NCBI RefSeq assembly: GCF_000332335.1
Contig: NZ_KB235948.1
Coordinates: 1,038,497-1,102,496, forward strand
Length of the DNA: 64,000 bases
DNA from: Kamptonema formosum PCC 10802
GTDB lineage: Bacteria; Cyanobacteriota; Cyanobacteriia; Cyanobacteriales; Oscillatoriaceae
Direction of reading: 5' to 3'
In this document: positions 26,765-36,173 of the stretch, one piece after another
Numbering within the stretch: the stretch's first letter is position 1
How the letters are laid out: each line of letters begins with the position of its first letter
Position numbers and translations under genes: made by a program
The notes under the pieces: model-generated
Told to the model about the DNA's origin: nothing
The model's input: only the letters and a program-made list of their open reading frames with translations
Databases searched by the model: none

Positions 26765-28261
26765 TCACTTGGCGGCGCTTTCTGGGAAGACCTGCGCGAC
26801 AGCCGGCGGCGCATCCAGCATGGCTGTCGCGGTGCTCTCGCTCCAGCGCACCATCCAGCTCGGCTGAACTCCCAGCACAACGATAACCACTGCCAGAATC
26901 ATCGCCGGCATGCGATCGCGCCAGCGCACCTGCGGCAAATTCACCACTCGTTCCGACAGCCGGCCAAAAAAAGCGCGGTTAACCAGCAGCAAGAAGTAAA
27001 CAGCCGTCAAGCCGGTTCCCACCATGCACAGCAGCGTTTGCGCCGGAAAAACTGGGAAACTGCCGCGAAACACCAGAAATTCAGCAATAAACCCCGCCAT
27101 GCCCGGAATGCCGGCACTCGCCATCACCCCCAAAATCATCAGGCTGCCAACCACAGGCAACCCGCGTTCCGGGTTGAGCAGCCCCGTGAGGACTTGTAAA
27201 TCGCGACTTCCCGCCTTCTTGTAAACCACACCCACCAGCAAGAACAGCATCGCCGAAATCAAACCGTGGCTGATCATCTGGAAGACAGCCCCCACCAGGC
27301 TCACCGGCGTCGCCGCCGCGCCCGCCAGCAGGATGTAACCCATGTGGCCCACGGACGAGAAGGCGACCATTTTTTTCATATCTGTTTGGGCAATCGCCGC
27401 CAGTGCGCCGTAGAGCACGCTCACTACTGCCCAGCCCGCTAGCCACGGGGCCAAAGTCGCCCAGGCATCGGGAAACAAGCCCAAGCCAAACTTGAACAGC
27501 CCATAAGTCCCCAGTTTCAGGAGCACGCCAGCCAGCAGCACAGAAATCGGCGTCGAAGCCTCAACGTGAGCGTCAGGGAGCCAGGTGTGGAAAGGAACCA
27601 GGGGAATTTTGATCCCAAACGCCACCAGGATTCCCCCCAGCAGCAGCAGTTGCGTCTCCAGAGGCAAAGCTTGGGCCAGCTGCGGCTGGTAAGCAAAGCT
27701 ATTTGCGCCGGTGTTCCAAACCAGCCCCAAAAATGACGCCAGCACCAGAATCCCAGACACGGCGGTGTAAAGGAGAAACTTGGTTGCCGCGTAGCCGCGC
27801 CGCTGCCCCCCCCAAATCGCTATTAAGAAATATAGAGGAATGATTTCCAGTTCGTAAAACAGGAAGAACAGCAGCAAGTCCTGAGCCAGGAAGGCACCGG
27901 CAACACCGGCACTCAGCAGGAAAAGCAAACTGTAGTAAAACCGTGGCCGCAGGACGGACTCATCCGTGCTGTAAATAGCAATCCAGGTCAGCAGGCCATT
28001 TAAAATCACCAGCGGCAAAGACAAGCCGTCCACTCCCAGCTGGTAGGTCAAACCCAAAGCTTCAATCCAGGATACTGACTCAGAAAACTGCACTCCCGCC
28101 GCAGCAGGGTCAAACTGACTGGCCAGGATGACTGACCAGATGAAAATGCCGCCGGCAATCGCCAAGGCGACTTGACGGGTGCGAGCCGGTGTCACCGTTC
28201 CTGGCCAAAACCCGATGAGAGCAGCACCCAGTACAGGCACCCAAATCAAGGCACTAAGCAT
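26765..28261 (-). CDS. ndhD4: NDH-1 subunit NdhD4 (CO2-uptake complex)
   Basis: An antiporter-like, proton-pumping membrane subunit (NuoM homologue) specific to the CO2-hydrating NDH-1MS' complex. The 498-residue protein has about 14 transmembrane helices. The family core is visible: the helix-5 Glu in LLFFLFYELEIIPLYFLI, then VPFHTWLPDAHVEASTPISVLLAGVLLKLGTYGL, and KKMVAFSSVGHMGYILLA. ATG 28261 has AAGGAG about 12 bases upstream. It follows ndhF4 after ~100 bases containing a GGACAGGCGTC palindrome. The paralogue number is set by the cupB and ccm context. Confidence 0.87.
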   Translation of the reverse strand: MLSALIWVPVLGAALIGFWPGTVTPARTRQVALAIAGGIFIWSVILASQFDPAAAGVQFSESVSWIEALGLTYQLGVDGLSLPLVILNGLLTWIAIYSTDESVLRPRFYYSLLFLLSAGVAGAFLAQDLLLFFLFYELEIIPLYFLIAIWGGQRRGYAATKFLLYTAVSGILVLASFLGLVWNTGANSFAYQPQLAQALPLETQLLLLGGILVAFGIKIPLVPFHTWLPDAHVEASTPISVLLAGVLLKLGTYGLFKFGLGLFPDAWATLAPWLAGWAVVSVLYGALAAIAQTDMKKMVAFSSVGHMGYILLAGAAATPVSLVGAVFQMISHGLISAMLFLLVGVVYKKAGSRDLQVLTGLLNPERGLPVVGSLMILGVMASAGIPGMAGFIAEFLVFRGSFPVFPAQTLLCMVGTGLTAVYFLLLVNRAFFGRLSERVVNLPQVRWRDRMPAMILAVVIVVLGVQPSWMVRWSESTATAMLDAPPAVAQVFPESAAK

Positions 28262-28363
28262 CAATAGTTATGTCTCCTTTTGCCAATCGCTAATTTGAAA
28301 TTTGTAATCTATAACCTGACGTAGGACAGGCGTCCCGCCTGTCCCTCCTCTGGGCGCACCTCC

Positions 28364-30196
28364 CTAAAATGGCCAGCTCATCAGAATCACTAAAAGACCG
28401 ACGCCGACGACTATCGTCAGCACGTAGAACTGCGACTGACCGGTAACGTTATACTTCAAGCCTTCGCCGCCGAAAATAGCGCTCAGCCCTACTAGGTTAA
28501 CTGCGCCATCGACCACATAGCGGTCAAACCAGGCGGTTATCCTGGAAAACCGATCCACGGCAAACACCACAGTCACGCGGTAAAGCCGGTCAATATAGAA
28601 GTCATACGCCAGCAAGTCTTGCAGGAATCGCAAGCGGGGCTGCACCGGCCTCGACCAAGTTCTCTCCAGAGAAATCGCTCCCCCTGCGACAGTGCCGGTG
28701 AGCCCAGATAAAATTAGCAGCACCACCGCCGCCAGATTTAGGTAACTCCAGTCTGGCAGCAGGGACAAGCGCAGCATGATCGCCGGCAGGAACAGGGTGA
28801 CCAGGATCAGCGACACCATCGGCACCGCCATTGGCCAGGGAACCTCTGGGGCGCGGCGCGTTTTCGGCCCGGGCTTGCCCAAAAACACCAGGCGGAAGAG
28901 GCGGGTGAGATTCAAAGCGCTCAAGAAGTTGACCGCCAGCAGCACCGCCACCACCCAGGGATGGCTGAACCAAAACACGTCAATCCCTTCCCGGAAGGCC
29001 CAAAAGCCTCCCAGGGGCAGCAGTCCCACCAACCCAGCTGAACCGACCGCAAACGCCGTGGTGGTTGCCGGCATGCGCGACCAAAGCCCGCCCATTTCGG
29101 CAAGGTTTTGGTTGTTGGTTGTGGCGATTACCCCTCCGGCGCTCATAAACAGCAGCGCTTTGGCCCATGCGTGGGTGAACAGCACAAGCAGGGCGAAATT
29201 CGTCCACTGCATGCCCACGGCGATAAATACCAGTCCCAAGTAAGCGCTTGTGGAGTGGGACAGCGCTCGCTTGATGTCGATTTGGGCGATGGCGACTAAG
29301 GAAGCGCCAATTGCCGTGACTGTTCCGATGGCGATCAGGGCGGTTTGCGCCACCGGCGAGAGCACCAAAACCGGCTGGAGTTTAATCAGGATGTAAGCGC
29401 CGCAACCCACCACCACCGAGTTTCGCAAAATCGAGGCAGGGTTTGGGCCTTCCATTGCTTCATCCAGCCAGATGTGCAGCGGGAACTGGGCGCACTTGCC
29501 GGTGGGGCCGGCAATCAGGGCCAACCCCAGCAGCGTCGCTGCTGCGGGAGAGAGAGAGGCTGTTTCCGCCCAGTCATAGAGGTCGTTAAAATTCAAGCTG
29601 CCGGCAATGCAGGCTAGCGCCACAACGCCCATCAGCAGCAGTACGTCTCCCACCCGCTTGGTTAAGAAAGCGTCTCGCGCTGCGGTCACCACCAGGGGCT
29701 GGGCGTACCAGAACCCCACCAGCAAATAGGTGGAAAGGGTGAGCATCTCCAGAAGGGCGTAGCTGAGAAATAAGGAGTTGCTCACCGCCAGCCCGCTCAT
29801 CGCCCCCTCAAAAAATCCCATCAGGGCAAAGAAGCGGGCTAGGGCCCAGTCTTTCTCCATATATCCCAGGGCGAAGAGTTGCGCCAGCAGACTTAAGCCG
29901 GTCACCAGTTCCATTGCTCCCACACTCACCGAGGAGATGTCCAGCGCTAGGGATAAGTCTAAATCTGCTACGCGAAGCCAGTGGATTATTAATTCTTGCG
30001 CCTCTTGGTTCCAGGTCTGCCGGAACACCAGCCCGCCGTGGGCGAAGGCTACGACGGTCATCAGCAGGTTGAAGTACGCCGCCGGTCTCGGTCCTGTCCT
30101 GCGGATCGCCCCCACTGACCACGGCAGGGTCAAGATGGCACCGATTAAGCCATAGAAAGGTATCCACCAACTGGTTTGGAGGAGAAACTGATTCAT
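28364..30196 (-). CDS. ndhF4: NDH-1 subunit NdhF4 (CO2-uptake complex)
   Basis: NuoL-type distal proton-pumping subunit of the CO2-uptake NDH-1 complex, partner of NdhD4 and CupB. About 610 residues with some 16 membrane helices. Landmarks are LIAGPTGKCAQFPLHIWLDEAMEGPNPASILRNSVVVGCGAYIL and KRALSHSTSAYLGLVFIAVGMQ. The Lys of GKCAQFPLHIWL and the variant motifs around it differ from respiratory NdhF1, as expected for the CO2-uptake paralogues. First gene of the minus-strand unit, divergent from ccmK2; start ATG 30196. Confidence 0.88.
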   Translation of the reverse strand: MNQFLLQTSWWIPFYGLIGAILTLPWSVGAIRRTGPRPAAYFNLLMTVVAFAHGGLVFRQTWNQEAQELIIHWLRVADLDLSLALDISSVSVGAMELVTGLSLLAQLFALGYMEKDWALARFFALMGFFEGAMSGLAVSNSLFLSYALLEMLTLSTYLLVGFWYAQPLVVTAARDAFLTKRVGDVLLLMGVVALACIAGSLNFNDLYDWAETASLSPAAATLLGLALIAGPTGKCAQFPLHIWLDEAMEGPNPASILRNSVVVGCGAYILIKLQPVLVLSPVAQTALIAIGTVTAIGASLVAIAQIDIKRALSHSTSAYLGLVFIAVGMQWTNFALLVLFTHAWAKALLFMSAGGVIATTNNQNLAEMGGLWSRMPATTTAFAVGSAGLVGLLPLGGFWAFREGIDVFWFSHPWVVAVLLAVNFLSALNLTRLFRLVFLGKPGPKTRRAPEVPWPMAVPMVSLILVTLFLPAIMLRLSLLPDWSYLNLAAVVLLILSGLTGTVAGGAISLERTWSRPVQPRLRFLQDLLAYDFYIDRLYRVTVVFAVDRFSRITAWFDRYVVDGAVNLVGLSAIFGGEGLKYNVTGQSQFYVLTIVVGVGLLVILMSWPF

Positions 30197-31035
30197 CAAA
30201 GCCCAACCCCTTGCGATTGCGAACTATACAAAATGATCAATCTGTCCCTGAAGGTATTTCAGGGTTCCGGCGCTGCTGTGTCAACGTTAGATGAATATTT
30301 TTTAACTTTTGTTCTGTTCAGTTTAACCTATGGCTTGCCATAAAGTAAAACTTGTCAGCTAAAAATAAACTCTATTGCTCCTCTAACTTTTACTTATATG
30401 TCTCAAGCGCGTTGAGTGTTTTTACTTAGGTATCTGCCCAGCCGCCCCCACATTTGGGCTGCCGGCAGCCCCCGGAGGCCCCCCGGAGGCCCACCTGAGG
30501 GGGCCGGATTCGAGGTCACTCCCTAAATTTAGTAATATCCGAAAGAATGGCTTTTACAAAATCCGTCTTCAGACAGGTTTTGTCTATATGCTTTCTTCCG
30601 GAAGTAATAAATTTCGAGAGGTGAGCCACCGGCATAGCTTGGACATCGGCGATCGGTGCCCTCTGGCCCGCCGCCCGGGGCCATGCCCCATGTCCGATTC
30701 CCTCCGGTCCGAACCGGCAATCTTGCCGGTATTAAAAGTCTAGTTTTAGTAAAAGTAATAAAGAAATTATAAAACAGCCGCCGCCCCGCCAGAAACCAGC
30801 CCGCTGTGCTCCTGGCACCCGGCGCTGGGCCCGACTGTTAAATTTTGTTAATTTTTGCAATCAAGTTTTATGATAAGGATTTATATTGTCAAGGAAGCCA
30901 CTCTTCCCTATTCTTGAATTTGGGAATGCTAAGCGTTTTTCTCCGTAGGGGAAAATAGGGCATTTCCGTCAAAAGTTTCCGGGGTCAAGCTGGGCGAGGC
31001 CCAGTGAATTACGCTCATCCTACAGGAGATCCAAG
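30197..31035. other. Divergent regulatory region between ndhF4 and ccmK2
   Basis: An 839-base gap that must hold the promoters of both carbon-uptake operons. It contains element C (30522-30616), a GC-rich patch with GGGCTGCCGGCAGCCC near 30447 and an AT-rich tract at about 30725-30900 ahead of ccmK2. LysR-type T-N11-A sites are easy to find in the AT-rich tract but none is decisive. No gene recognised. Confidence 0.55.
30522..30616. repeat. ~85-bp palindromic element C, copy 3
   Basis: The inverted symmetry extends further here: AAATTTAGTAATATCC at the left and GGAAGTAATAAATTT at the right, with TTTTACAAAA and TTTTGTCTATATGC inside. It lies in the ndhF4-ccmK2 divergent region. Confidence 0.8.
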
Positions 31036-31347
31036 ATGTCAATCGCAGTTGGAATGGTTGAAACGAAAGGCTTTCCGGCTGTCGTGGAAGCTGCAGATGC
31101 GATGGTCAAAGCCGCCCGCGTCACCCTGGTGGGGTACGAAAAAATCGGCAGCGGTCGCTGTACCGTCATTGTCCGGGGGGATGTGTCGGAGGTGCAAGCC
31201 TCTGTCGCAGCGGGGATTGAATCCGCCAGGCGGGTGAATGGCGGTGAGGTGCTGTCCACCCACATCATTGCCCGCCCCCACGAGAACTTGGAGTACGTTC
31301 TACCGATTCGTTACACCGAAGCAGTTGAACAGTTCCGAAGCTACTAG
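31036..31347 (+). CDS. ccmK2: Carboxysome shell protein CcmK2
   Basis: Hexameric BMC-domain protein forming most of the beta-carboxysome facets. At 103 residues it is a single BMC domain with the [21 protein letters not shown] and [27 protein letters not shown] stretches. The pore-lining loop is KIGSG. It ends at FRSY without the extra C-terminal tail of CcmK1, so it is named CcmK2. AGGAG precedes ATG 31036. Compared with typical sequences, Arg-Cys replaces Arg-Val after the pore loop (GRCTVIV), placing a Cys near the pore. First gene of the ccm operon. Confidence 0.95.
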   Translation: MSIAVGMVETKGFPAVVEAADAMVKAARVTLVGYEKIGSGRCTVIVRGDVSEVQASVAAGIESARRVNGGEVLSTHIIARPHENLEYVLPIRYTEAVEQFRSY

Positions 31348-31436
31348 GGCCACCGGTCGCCAGCAAGCGTGGCCTCGGTCTTCACTGCCCTTGCCCGCAG
31401 GGGGCGTCCAAAAACACCAGCAGCCGCAGGCGGCGC

Positions 31437-31483
31437 GCCCGGTGTGGGGGGCCACCGGCATCCCTACGGCCCCCCGACCGGGC
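31437..31483 (+). promoter_or_regulatory. Strong intercistronic hairpin between ccmK2 and ccmK1
   Basis: Nested arms: GCCCGGT (31437-31443) with ACCGGGC (31477-31483), and GGGGGGCC (31446-31453) with GGCCCCCC (31468-31475). Without a T-run it is more likely an RNA-stability or processing element than a full terminator. It could raise ccmK2 over the downstream genes. Confidence 0.55.
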
Positions 31484-31553
31484 GGCTGCCGGCGCGGCGA
31501 GCGTGATTTTTGGACAAATCGTTTGAGCTAAACATGTTTTAGGAGCACAGCAG

Positions 31554-31895
31554 ATGTCAATTGCCGTAGGAATGGTAGAAACTTTGGGCTTTCCGGCTGT
31601 CGTGGAAGCTGCAGATGCGATGGTGAAAGCCGCCCGCGTCACCCTCGTGGGCTATGAAAAAATCGGCAGCGGTCGCGTCACCGTGATTATCCGGGGGGAT
31701 GTGTCCGAAGTGCAGGCTTCCGTCGCCGCCGCCATCGATAACGTCAAGCGAGTCAACGGCGGGCAAGTCCTGTCCACCCACATCATCGCTCGCCCACACG
31801 AAAACCTGGAGTACGTCCTGCCGATTCGTTACACCGAAGCCGTCGAGCAGTTCCGCGAAGCGACAGGCGACATTCGCTCGCTCCGCAGACCGTAA
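31554..31895 (+). CDS. ccmK1: Carboxysome shell protein CcmK1
   Basis: Second single-BMC-domain shell protein, 113 residues, about 85-90% identical to CcmK2 by eye over the shared length. Conserved KIGSG pore loop and [21 protein letters not shown]. The C-terminus extends beyond CcmK2 ([14 protein letters not shown]), typical of CcmK1. AGGAG lies nine bases before ATG 31554. It is followed after only six bases by ccmL. Confidence 0.95.
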   Translation: MSIAVGMVETLGFPAVVEAADAMVKAARVTLVGYEKIGSGRVTVIIRGDVSEVQASVAAAIDNVKRVNGGQVLSTHIIARPHENLEYVLPIRYTEAVEQFREATGDIRSLRRP

Positions 31896-31901
31896 AAACC
31901 G

Positions 31902-32204
31902 ATGCAAATTGCCAAAGTCAAGGGCACGGTCGTCAGCACCCAAAAGGAACCCAGTCTCAGAGGCTGCAAATTTCTGCTGCTGCAATTGCTAGATGAGGAA
32001 GGACGCCAGCTTCCAGAGTACGAGGTGGCCGGGGATACGGTCGGTGCCGGTGTCGATGAGTGGGTTCTCGTCAGCCGTGGCAGCGCCGCCCGCCAGATTC
32101 CCGGCAGCGAACACCGTCCCCTCGACGCTTTGGTGGTGGCGATTATCGACACGGTGACCGTGGAAAATCGCCTGCTTTACAGCAAGAAAGACCAATATCG
32201 TTAA
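31902..32204 (+). CDS. ccmL: Carboxysome vertex protein CcmL
   Basis: EutN/CcmL-type pentamer that caps the twelve vertices of the icosahedral shell. The 100-residue protein starts MQIAKVKGTVVSTQKEPSL and has the core segment LLLQLLDEEG, then AGDTVGAGVDEWVLVSRGSAAR, and ends DALVVAIIDTVTVENR, all typical. It starts six bases after ccmK1, so translation is probably coupled. Confidence 0.95.
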   Translation: MQIAKVKGTVVSTQKEPSLRGCKFLLLQLLDEEGRQLPEYEVAGDTVGAGVDEWVLVSRGSAARQIPGSEHRPLDALVVAIIDTVTVENRLLYSKKDQYR

Positions 32205-32293
32205 CCAGTCAGCTCTCAGCCAACCGCAGGCAACACACGGCGGGCTGATGGCTGGCACAAGCGAGTGCTTATTAAGAAAGGAGAAACTTAGAT

Positions 32294-33931
32294 ATGGCAG
32301 TCCGCAGCCTAGCGGCACCCCCAACGCCGTGGTCGAGAAATTTGGCTGAGCCAAAAATTCACGAGACAGCCTACGTGCATTCTTTTTCTAACATCATTGG
32401 GGATGTGCGCATCGGGGCCAATGTCCTGATCGCTCCAGGTACGTCAATCCGGGCTGATGAGGGCACTCCTTTCTACATTGGTGACAGCACCAATGTCCAA
32501 GATGGGGTGGTGATTCACGGTCTGGAAGCCGGTCGGGTGATTGGAGATGACCAAGATCGCTACTCGGTGTGGATTGGCAAAAACAGCTCCATCGCCCACA
32601 TGGCCTTGATTCACGGGCCGGCCTACGTTGGGGATGACTGCTTTATCGGCTTTCGCTCCACAGTGTTTAACGCCCGCGTCGGCAAAGGCTGCATCGTGAT
32701 GATGCACGTCCTGATCCAAGACGTTGAGATCCCCGCCGGCAAATATATTCCTTCCGGAGCGGTGATCACCAACCAGCAGCAAGCCGACCGGCTGCCAGAC
32801 GTTCAGGAATCAGACCTGAAATTTTCCCGCCACGTCGTGGGCATTAATGAGGCTCTCCGCGCCGGCTACCAGTGCGCTCAGGACGTGGCCTGCATCGCGC
32901 CGGTGCGGGACGAACTCGGGAAAGGCACCAGCTCCAATGGCCACAGCGCCGGTGCGGCGGCTTCTTCGACGCTCAGCAGCGAAACCGTCGATCAGGTGCG
33001 CCAGCTTCTGGCTCAAGGGTACAAGGTGGGCGCGGAACACGCCGACGAGCGCCGGTTCCAAACCAGTTCTTGGAAAACTTGCGGGGCGATTAAGGCCAAG
33101 CAGGAAGCCGGCGTGGTGGCTGAGCTGGAAGCTTTTGTGGCAGCATTCAGCGGCGAATATGTGCGCCTGATCGGCATTGACTCGAAAGCCAAGCGCCGGG
33201 TGCTGGAAACCATTATCCAGCGCCCCAATGGCCGCACTAATCCGCCGGCGAAGTCGGCACCGGCACCCGCCGCCACCAGCAGCGCACCCGCTGCGGCAGC
33301 TTCCGGCAGCTTGAGCGCCGAAACCGTCGAACAAGTGCGCCAGTTGCTGGCTCAAGGGTACAAGATCGGCACCGAACACGCTGACGAGCGCCGCTTCCAA
33401 ACTTCTTCTTGGAAGAGTTGCGCTCCGATTCAGTCCAAGGATCAGTCTGCAGTCGTGGCTGAACTGTCAGCTTGTCTGGTAGAACACGGCGGCGAATACG
33501 TGCGCCTGATTGGCATTGACCCGAAAGCCAAGCGCCGGGTGCTGGAATCGATTATCCAGCGTCCGGGGGACAAGGCCCCCAAGGCGTCGGGCTCCGCACC
33601 GGCAGCAGCCCCTGCTGCGGCACCCGCTTCTAGCAGCCCCTCTGCCAGCAACGGCTTGAGTGGCCCAGTGCAGGACCAAGTGCGCCAGCTGCTGGCTCAA
33701 GGGTACAGGATCGGCACCGAACACGCCGACGAGCGCCGCTTCCAAACTTCTTCTTGGAAGAGTTGCACTCCCATTGACTCCAAGAATGAGTCGGAAGTAA
33801 TGGCGGCTCTAGCCGGCTGCGTCGCTGAACACAGCGGTGAATATGTGCGCCTGATTGGCATTGACCCGAAAGCCAAGCGCCGGGTGCTGGAAACCATTAT
33901 CCAGCGGCCCAAAGCTCTGGCCAGTCGCTAA
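32294..33931 (+). CDS. ccmM: Carboxysome scaffold CcmM (gamma-carbonic anhydrase plus three SSUL modules)
   Basis: Links Rubisco into the carboxysome matrix and connects it to the shell through CcmN. Residues 1-200 form a left-handed beta-helix gamma-carbonic anhydrase domain with zinc ligands His75, His102 and His107 and the Cys194/Cys200 pair. These sit at the positions known from the active, redox-controlled thermophilic CcmM. Three Rubisco-small-subunit-like modules follow (about 221-310, 339-430 and 456-540), each with VRQLLAQGY and RFQTSSWK and separated by Ala/Pro linkers. Modules 2 and 3 have two Cys each (SWKSC... and a later Cys); module 1 has only the first. 545 residues; AAGGAG precedes ATG 32294. 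Confidence 0.96.
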   Translation: MAVRSLAAPPTPWSRNLAEPKIHETAYVHSFSNIIGDVRIGANVLIAPGTSIRADEGTPFYIGDSTNVQDGVVIHGLEAGRVIGDDQDRYSVWIGKNSSIAHMALIHGPAYVGDDCFIGFRSTVFNARVGKGCIVMMHVLIQDVEIPAGKYIPSGAVITNQQQADRLPDVQESDLKFSRHVVGINEALRAGYQCAQDVACIAPVRDELGKGTSSNGHSAGAAASSTLSSETVDQVRQLLAQGYKVGAEHADERRFQTSSWKTCGAIKAKQEAGVVAELEAFVAAFSGEYVRLIGIDSKAKRRVLETIIQRPNGRTNPPAKSAPAPAATSSAPAAAASGSLSAETVEQVRQLLAQGYKIGTEHADERRFQTSSWKSCAPIQSKDQSAVVAELSACLVEHGGEYVRLIGIDPKAKRRVLESIIQRPGDKAPKASGSAPAAAPAAAPASSSPSASNGLSGPVQDQVRQLLAQGYRIGTEHADERRFQTSSWKSCTPIDSKNESEVMAALAGCVAEHSGEYVRLIGIDPKAKRRVLETIIQRPKALASR

Positions 33932-33942
33932 CGGCCAATGTA

Positions 33943-33964
33943 GAGACCGTACATGTACGGTCTC
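33943..33964 (+). promoter_or_regulatory. Perfect palindrome between ccmM and ccmN
   Basis: A 22-base perfect inverted repeat, GAGACCGTACA and its complement, centred at 33953/33954. It is 12 bases after the ccmM stop. Likely an RNA hairpin setting mRNA ends or stability; GTAGAGAC-type repeats are also common as dispersed elements. Confidence 0.5.
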
Positions 33965-34108
33965 CACACAGCGGCCAGCAGCCAGCGGTCAGGAGTGACA
34001 AATAGCACAACTGCGCTATATTGTCAAAGTCTAGCGCCGCATGCCGGCGCTCTCCCGACAGCTGGCAGCTGGCAGCTGACTTAGAACAAAAAAGAGGTTC
34101 CCATTCCC

Positions 34109-34729
34109 ATGCATTTGCCGCTACTGCGACCGATTAGCACAGCTAGCTATTTCGTAAGTGGCGATGTGGTCATTGATGAGTGTGCGGCGATCGGGCCGGG
34201 CGCAATCCTGCAGGCAGATGCCGGCAGTCGGATTGTCATCGCTGCCGGTGTCTGTATTGGCATGGGGGCAATTCTCCACGCTCACCAGGGAAGTATAGAA
34301 GTGGAGGCCGGTGCCAACCTCGGCGCGGGCGTCCTGATCGTGGGCACCGGCAAGATTGGAGCCAACGCTTGCGTGGGCGCTGCAACGACGGTATTCAACA
34401 GCTCGATCCAGCCAACCTCTGTGGTGCCGGCGGCATCGATTATCGGAGATACCAGCCGTCAAGTCGCTCTGACGCCAGAACAGGTGGACGTGGGCCGAAA
34501 CGGCTCAGCACCTCCCGTTGAGGACGTGGCAGAAAACAGCCCGGACAGCGCCGCAACCGGCCCGCCGGCAGCAGAGCCCGCCCCAGCACCGCCAGAGCCT
34601 CAATCCCCCGTGTCCCCACCCCCAGCGTACAGCCAGCGTCACCTGAACCGGCTGATGATGACCCTTTTCCCTAACGGTCAGTCCTTAAACCGCAACTCGT
34701 TTCAGGGGCCTCCTGCTGGAGGCATCTGA
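34109..34729 (+). CDS. ccmN: Carboxysome adaptor CcmN
   Basis: Bridges CcmM to the CcmK shell. The 206-residue protein has an N-terminal hexapeptide-repeat beta-helix (about 1-120: GPGAILQADAG, GMGAILHAHQGSIEVEAGANLGAGVLIVGTGKIGANACVG), a Pro/Ala-rich flexible linker, and a C-terminal amphipathic encapsulation peptide (YSQRHLNRLMMTLFPNG, about 173-189) that binds CcmK2. AGAGG precedes the ATG. It ends the ccmK2-K1-L-M-N run. Confidence 0.95.
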   Translation: MHLPLLRPISTASYFVSGDVVIDECAAIGPGAILQADAGSRIVIAAGVCIGMGAILHAHQGSIEVEAGANLGAGVLIVGTGKIGANACVGAATTVFNSSIQPTSVVPAASIIGDTSRQVALTPEQVDVGRNGSAPPVEDVAENSPDSAATGPPAAEPAPAPPEPQSPVSPPPAYSQRHLNRLMMTLFPNGQSLNRNSFQGPPAGGI

Positions 34730-35077
34730 AAGTAACACATCTAAATTTCATAAATAGAGGAATAAGGGAGGGGAGAGAAAGAATTGGGGAGAAAGAATTA
34801 TGAATGGAAAGGAAAACTTAAAAGTTCAAAAGTCTCAACTCTCCCAATCTCCCCCTCTCAAGCACGCGAGCGTCGGGTTTGACAGGCGGTGGTTAAGCCA
34901 AGGCGGAAAAACTTAATAAAAACAGTCAAAGCGCAGGAGAGAGCGGCCAGCACGGGCAGCCGGCAGGCGGAGCGGAGAAGCAAATGTAGAGACAGCGGCC
35001 TGACCTTGCCTCTACAAAAGACAGAGGTTGCAGAAAAGTTGTGAGATTTATTCTTTTGTTTAATTGAAGTCTACAAC
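34730..35077. other. Gap between ccmN and ccmO
   Basis: 348 bases; purine-rich GGGAGGGGAGAGAAAG at about 34765 and an imperfect hairpin TGTAGAGAC...GCCTCTAC at about 34984-35013. It probably contains a separate promoter for ccmO, but none is clear. Confidence 0.4.
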
Positions 35078-35905
35078 ATGATGGAATTACAAAGGCAACG
35101 GCGAGTCTCCCTGGAAGAATCGAGGCAACTAGACCCCCTGCGGGAAACAGCCCTGGGGTTAGTCTCGACCCGGAGTTTTCCAGCTATCGTGGGCACTGCA
35201 GATATGATGCTGAAATCCGCAAAGGTGACCCTGGTCGGGTACGAAAAAATTGGCAGCGGGTACTGCACGGCGATTGTGCGGGGCAGAATTGCAGATGTCC
35301 GCCTGGCGGTGGAAGCGGGGGCGGACACCGCCGCCCAGTTTGGCCAATTAATCTCCAAGTTGGTGATCGCCCGACCCATGCCCAACCTGGAAGCCGTGTT
35401 CCCGATTGGCAGCCGCTTGACGGACTTGGTACAGGGAAACAGTTACAGCCGGTTGAGCAATCAAGCTGTGGGGTTGCTGGAAACCAGGGGCTTTCCGGCA
35501 ATGGTGGGAGCGTGTGACGCTATGCTCAAGTCCGCTGAGGTGCACCTGGCGTCCTATGAAACGATTGGCGACGGGCTGTGCACGGCTATTATCCGGGGGC
35601 GCGTGGCGGATGTGGCGGTGGCGGTGGAAGCCGGCATGTACGAAGCTGAGCGGATTGGGGAATTCAGCACCCTGATGGTGATTCCCAGACCTCTGGATGA
35701 CTTGGAGAAAACCCTGCCGGTGGCCAGCTGCTGGATCGAGGAGCAGAAACCCCTGCTGATGCCGGTCAGCGTTAGGGAGAAGCAACTGGAAACAGAACTG
35801 GTCAAACTACCGGATTTGCAGAAGCTGCCGGCAGTCAGGGAAACCGAAAAGGAATTGGTGGAACTGCCGGATTTGACCCAGTTGCCCAATCGCAGGGGGG
35901 AGTGA
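35078..35905 (+). CDS. ccmO: Carboxysome shell protein CcmO (tandem BMC)
   Basis: A double-BMC protein forming trimeric pseudo-hexamers in the beta-carboxysome shell and needed for shell formation. Residues ~25-105 and ~128-215 are two BMC domains, with [21 protein letters not shown] and SYETIGDGLCTAIIRGRVADV, so the two pore loops differ (KIGSG and TIGDG). The last ~40 residues carry a short duplication: LVKLPDLQKLP and LVELPDLTQLP. 275 residues. Located 350 bases after ccmN on the same strand. Confidence 0.95.
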   Translation: MMELQRQRRVSLEESRQLDPLRETALGLVSTRSFPAIVGTADMMLKSAKVTLVGYEKIGSGYCTAIVRGRIADVRLAVEAGADTAAQFGQLISKLVIARPMPNLEAVFPIGSRLTDLVQGNSYSRLSNQAVGLLETRGFPAMVGACDAMLKSAEVHLASYETIGDGLCTAIIRGRVADVAVAVEAGMYEAERIGEFSTLMVIPRPLDDLEKTLPVASCWIEEQKPLLMPVSVREKQLETELVKLPDLQKLPAVRETEKELVELPDLTQLPNRRGE

Positions 35906-36173
35906 GAGAGAAGAAAAAGGCGCTGCTGCAGAGCTGGGATAGGAAGGCATTGGACAGTTCGCCGGCGGTCCCTACAGGAAACCGAGTTGCGGGCGAAACA
36001 GGAGGGGTAACTCCGCCAACACACCATCACCTCTCTGCGCAACGCCATCTGGAAGGGGAATTACGCTCATGAGATTTGTTTGATGATAGCTTGCCTATTT
36101 CATAAAGGGAAGTAAAGGTTACTGATTGTTATAATAGAGAAAAGTCTATGAAGGGGGGTTAGGAGTAGGTCAC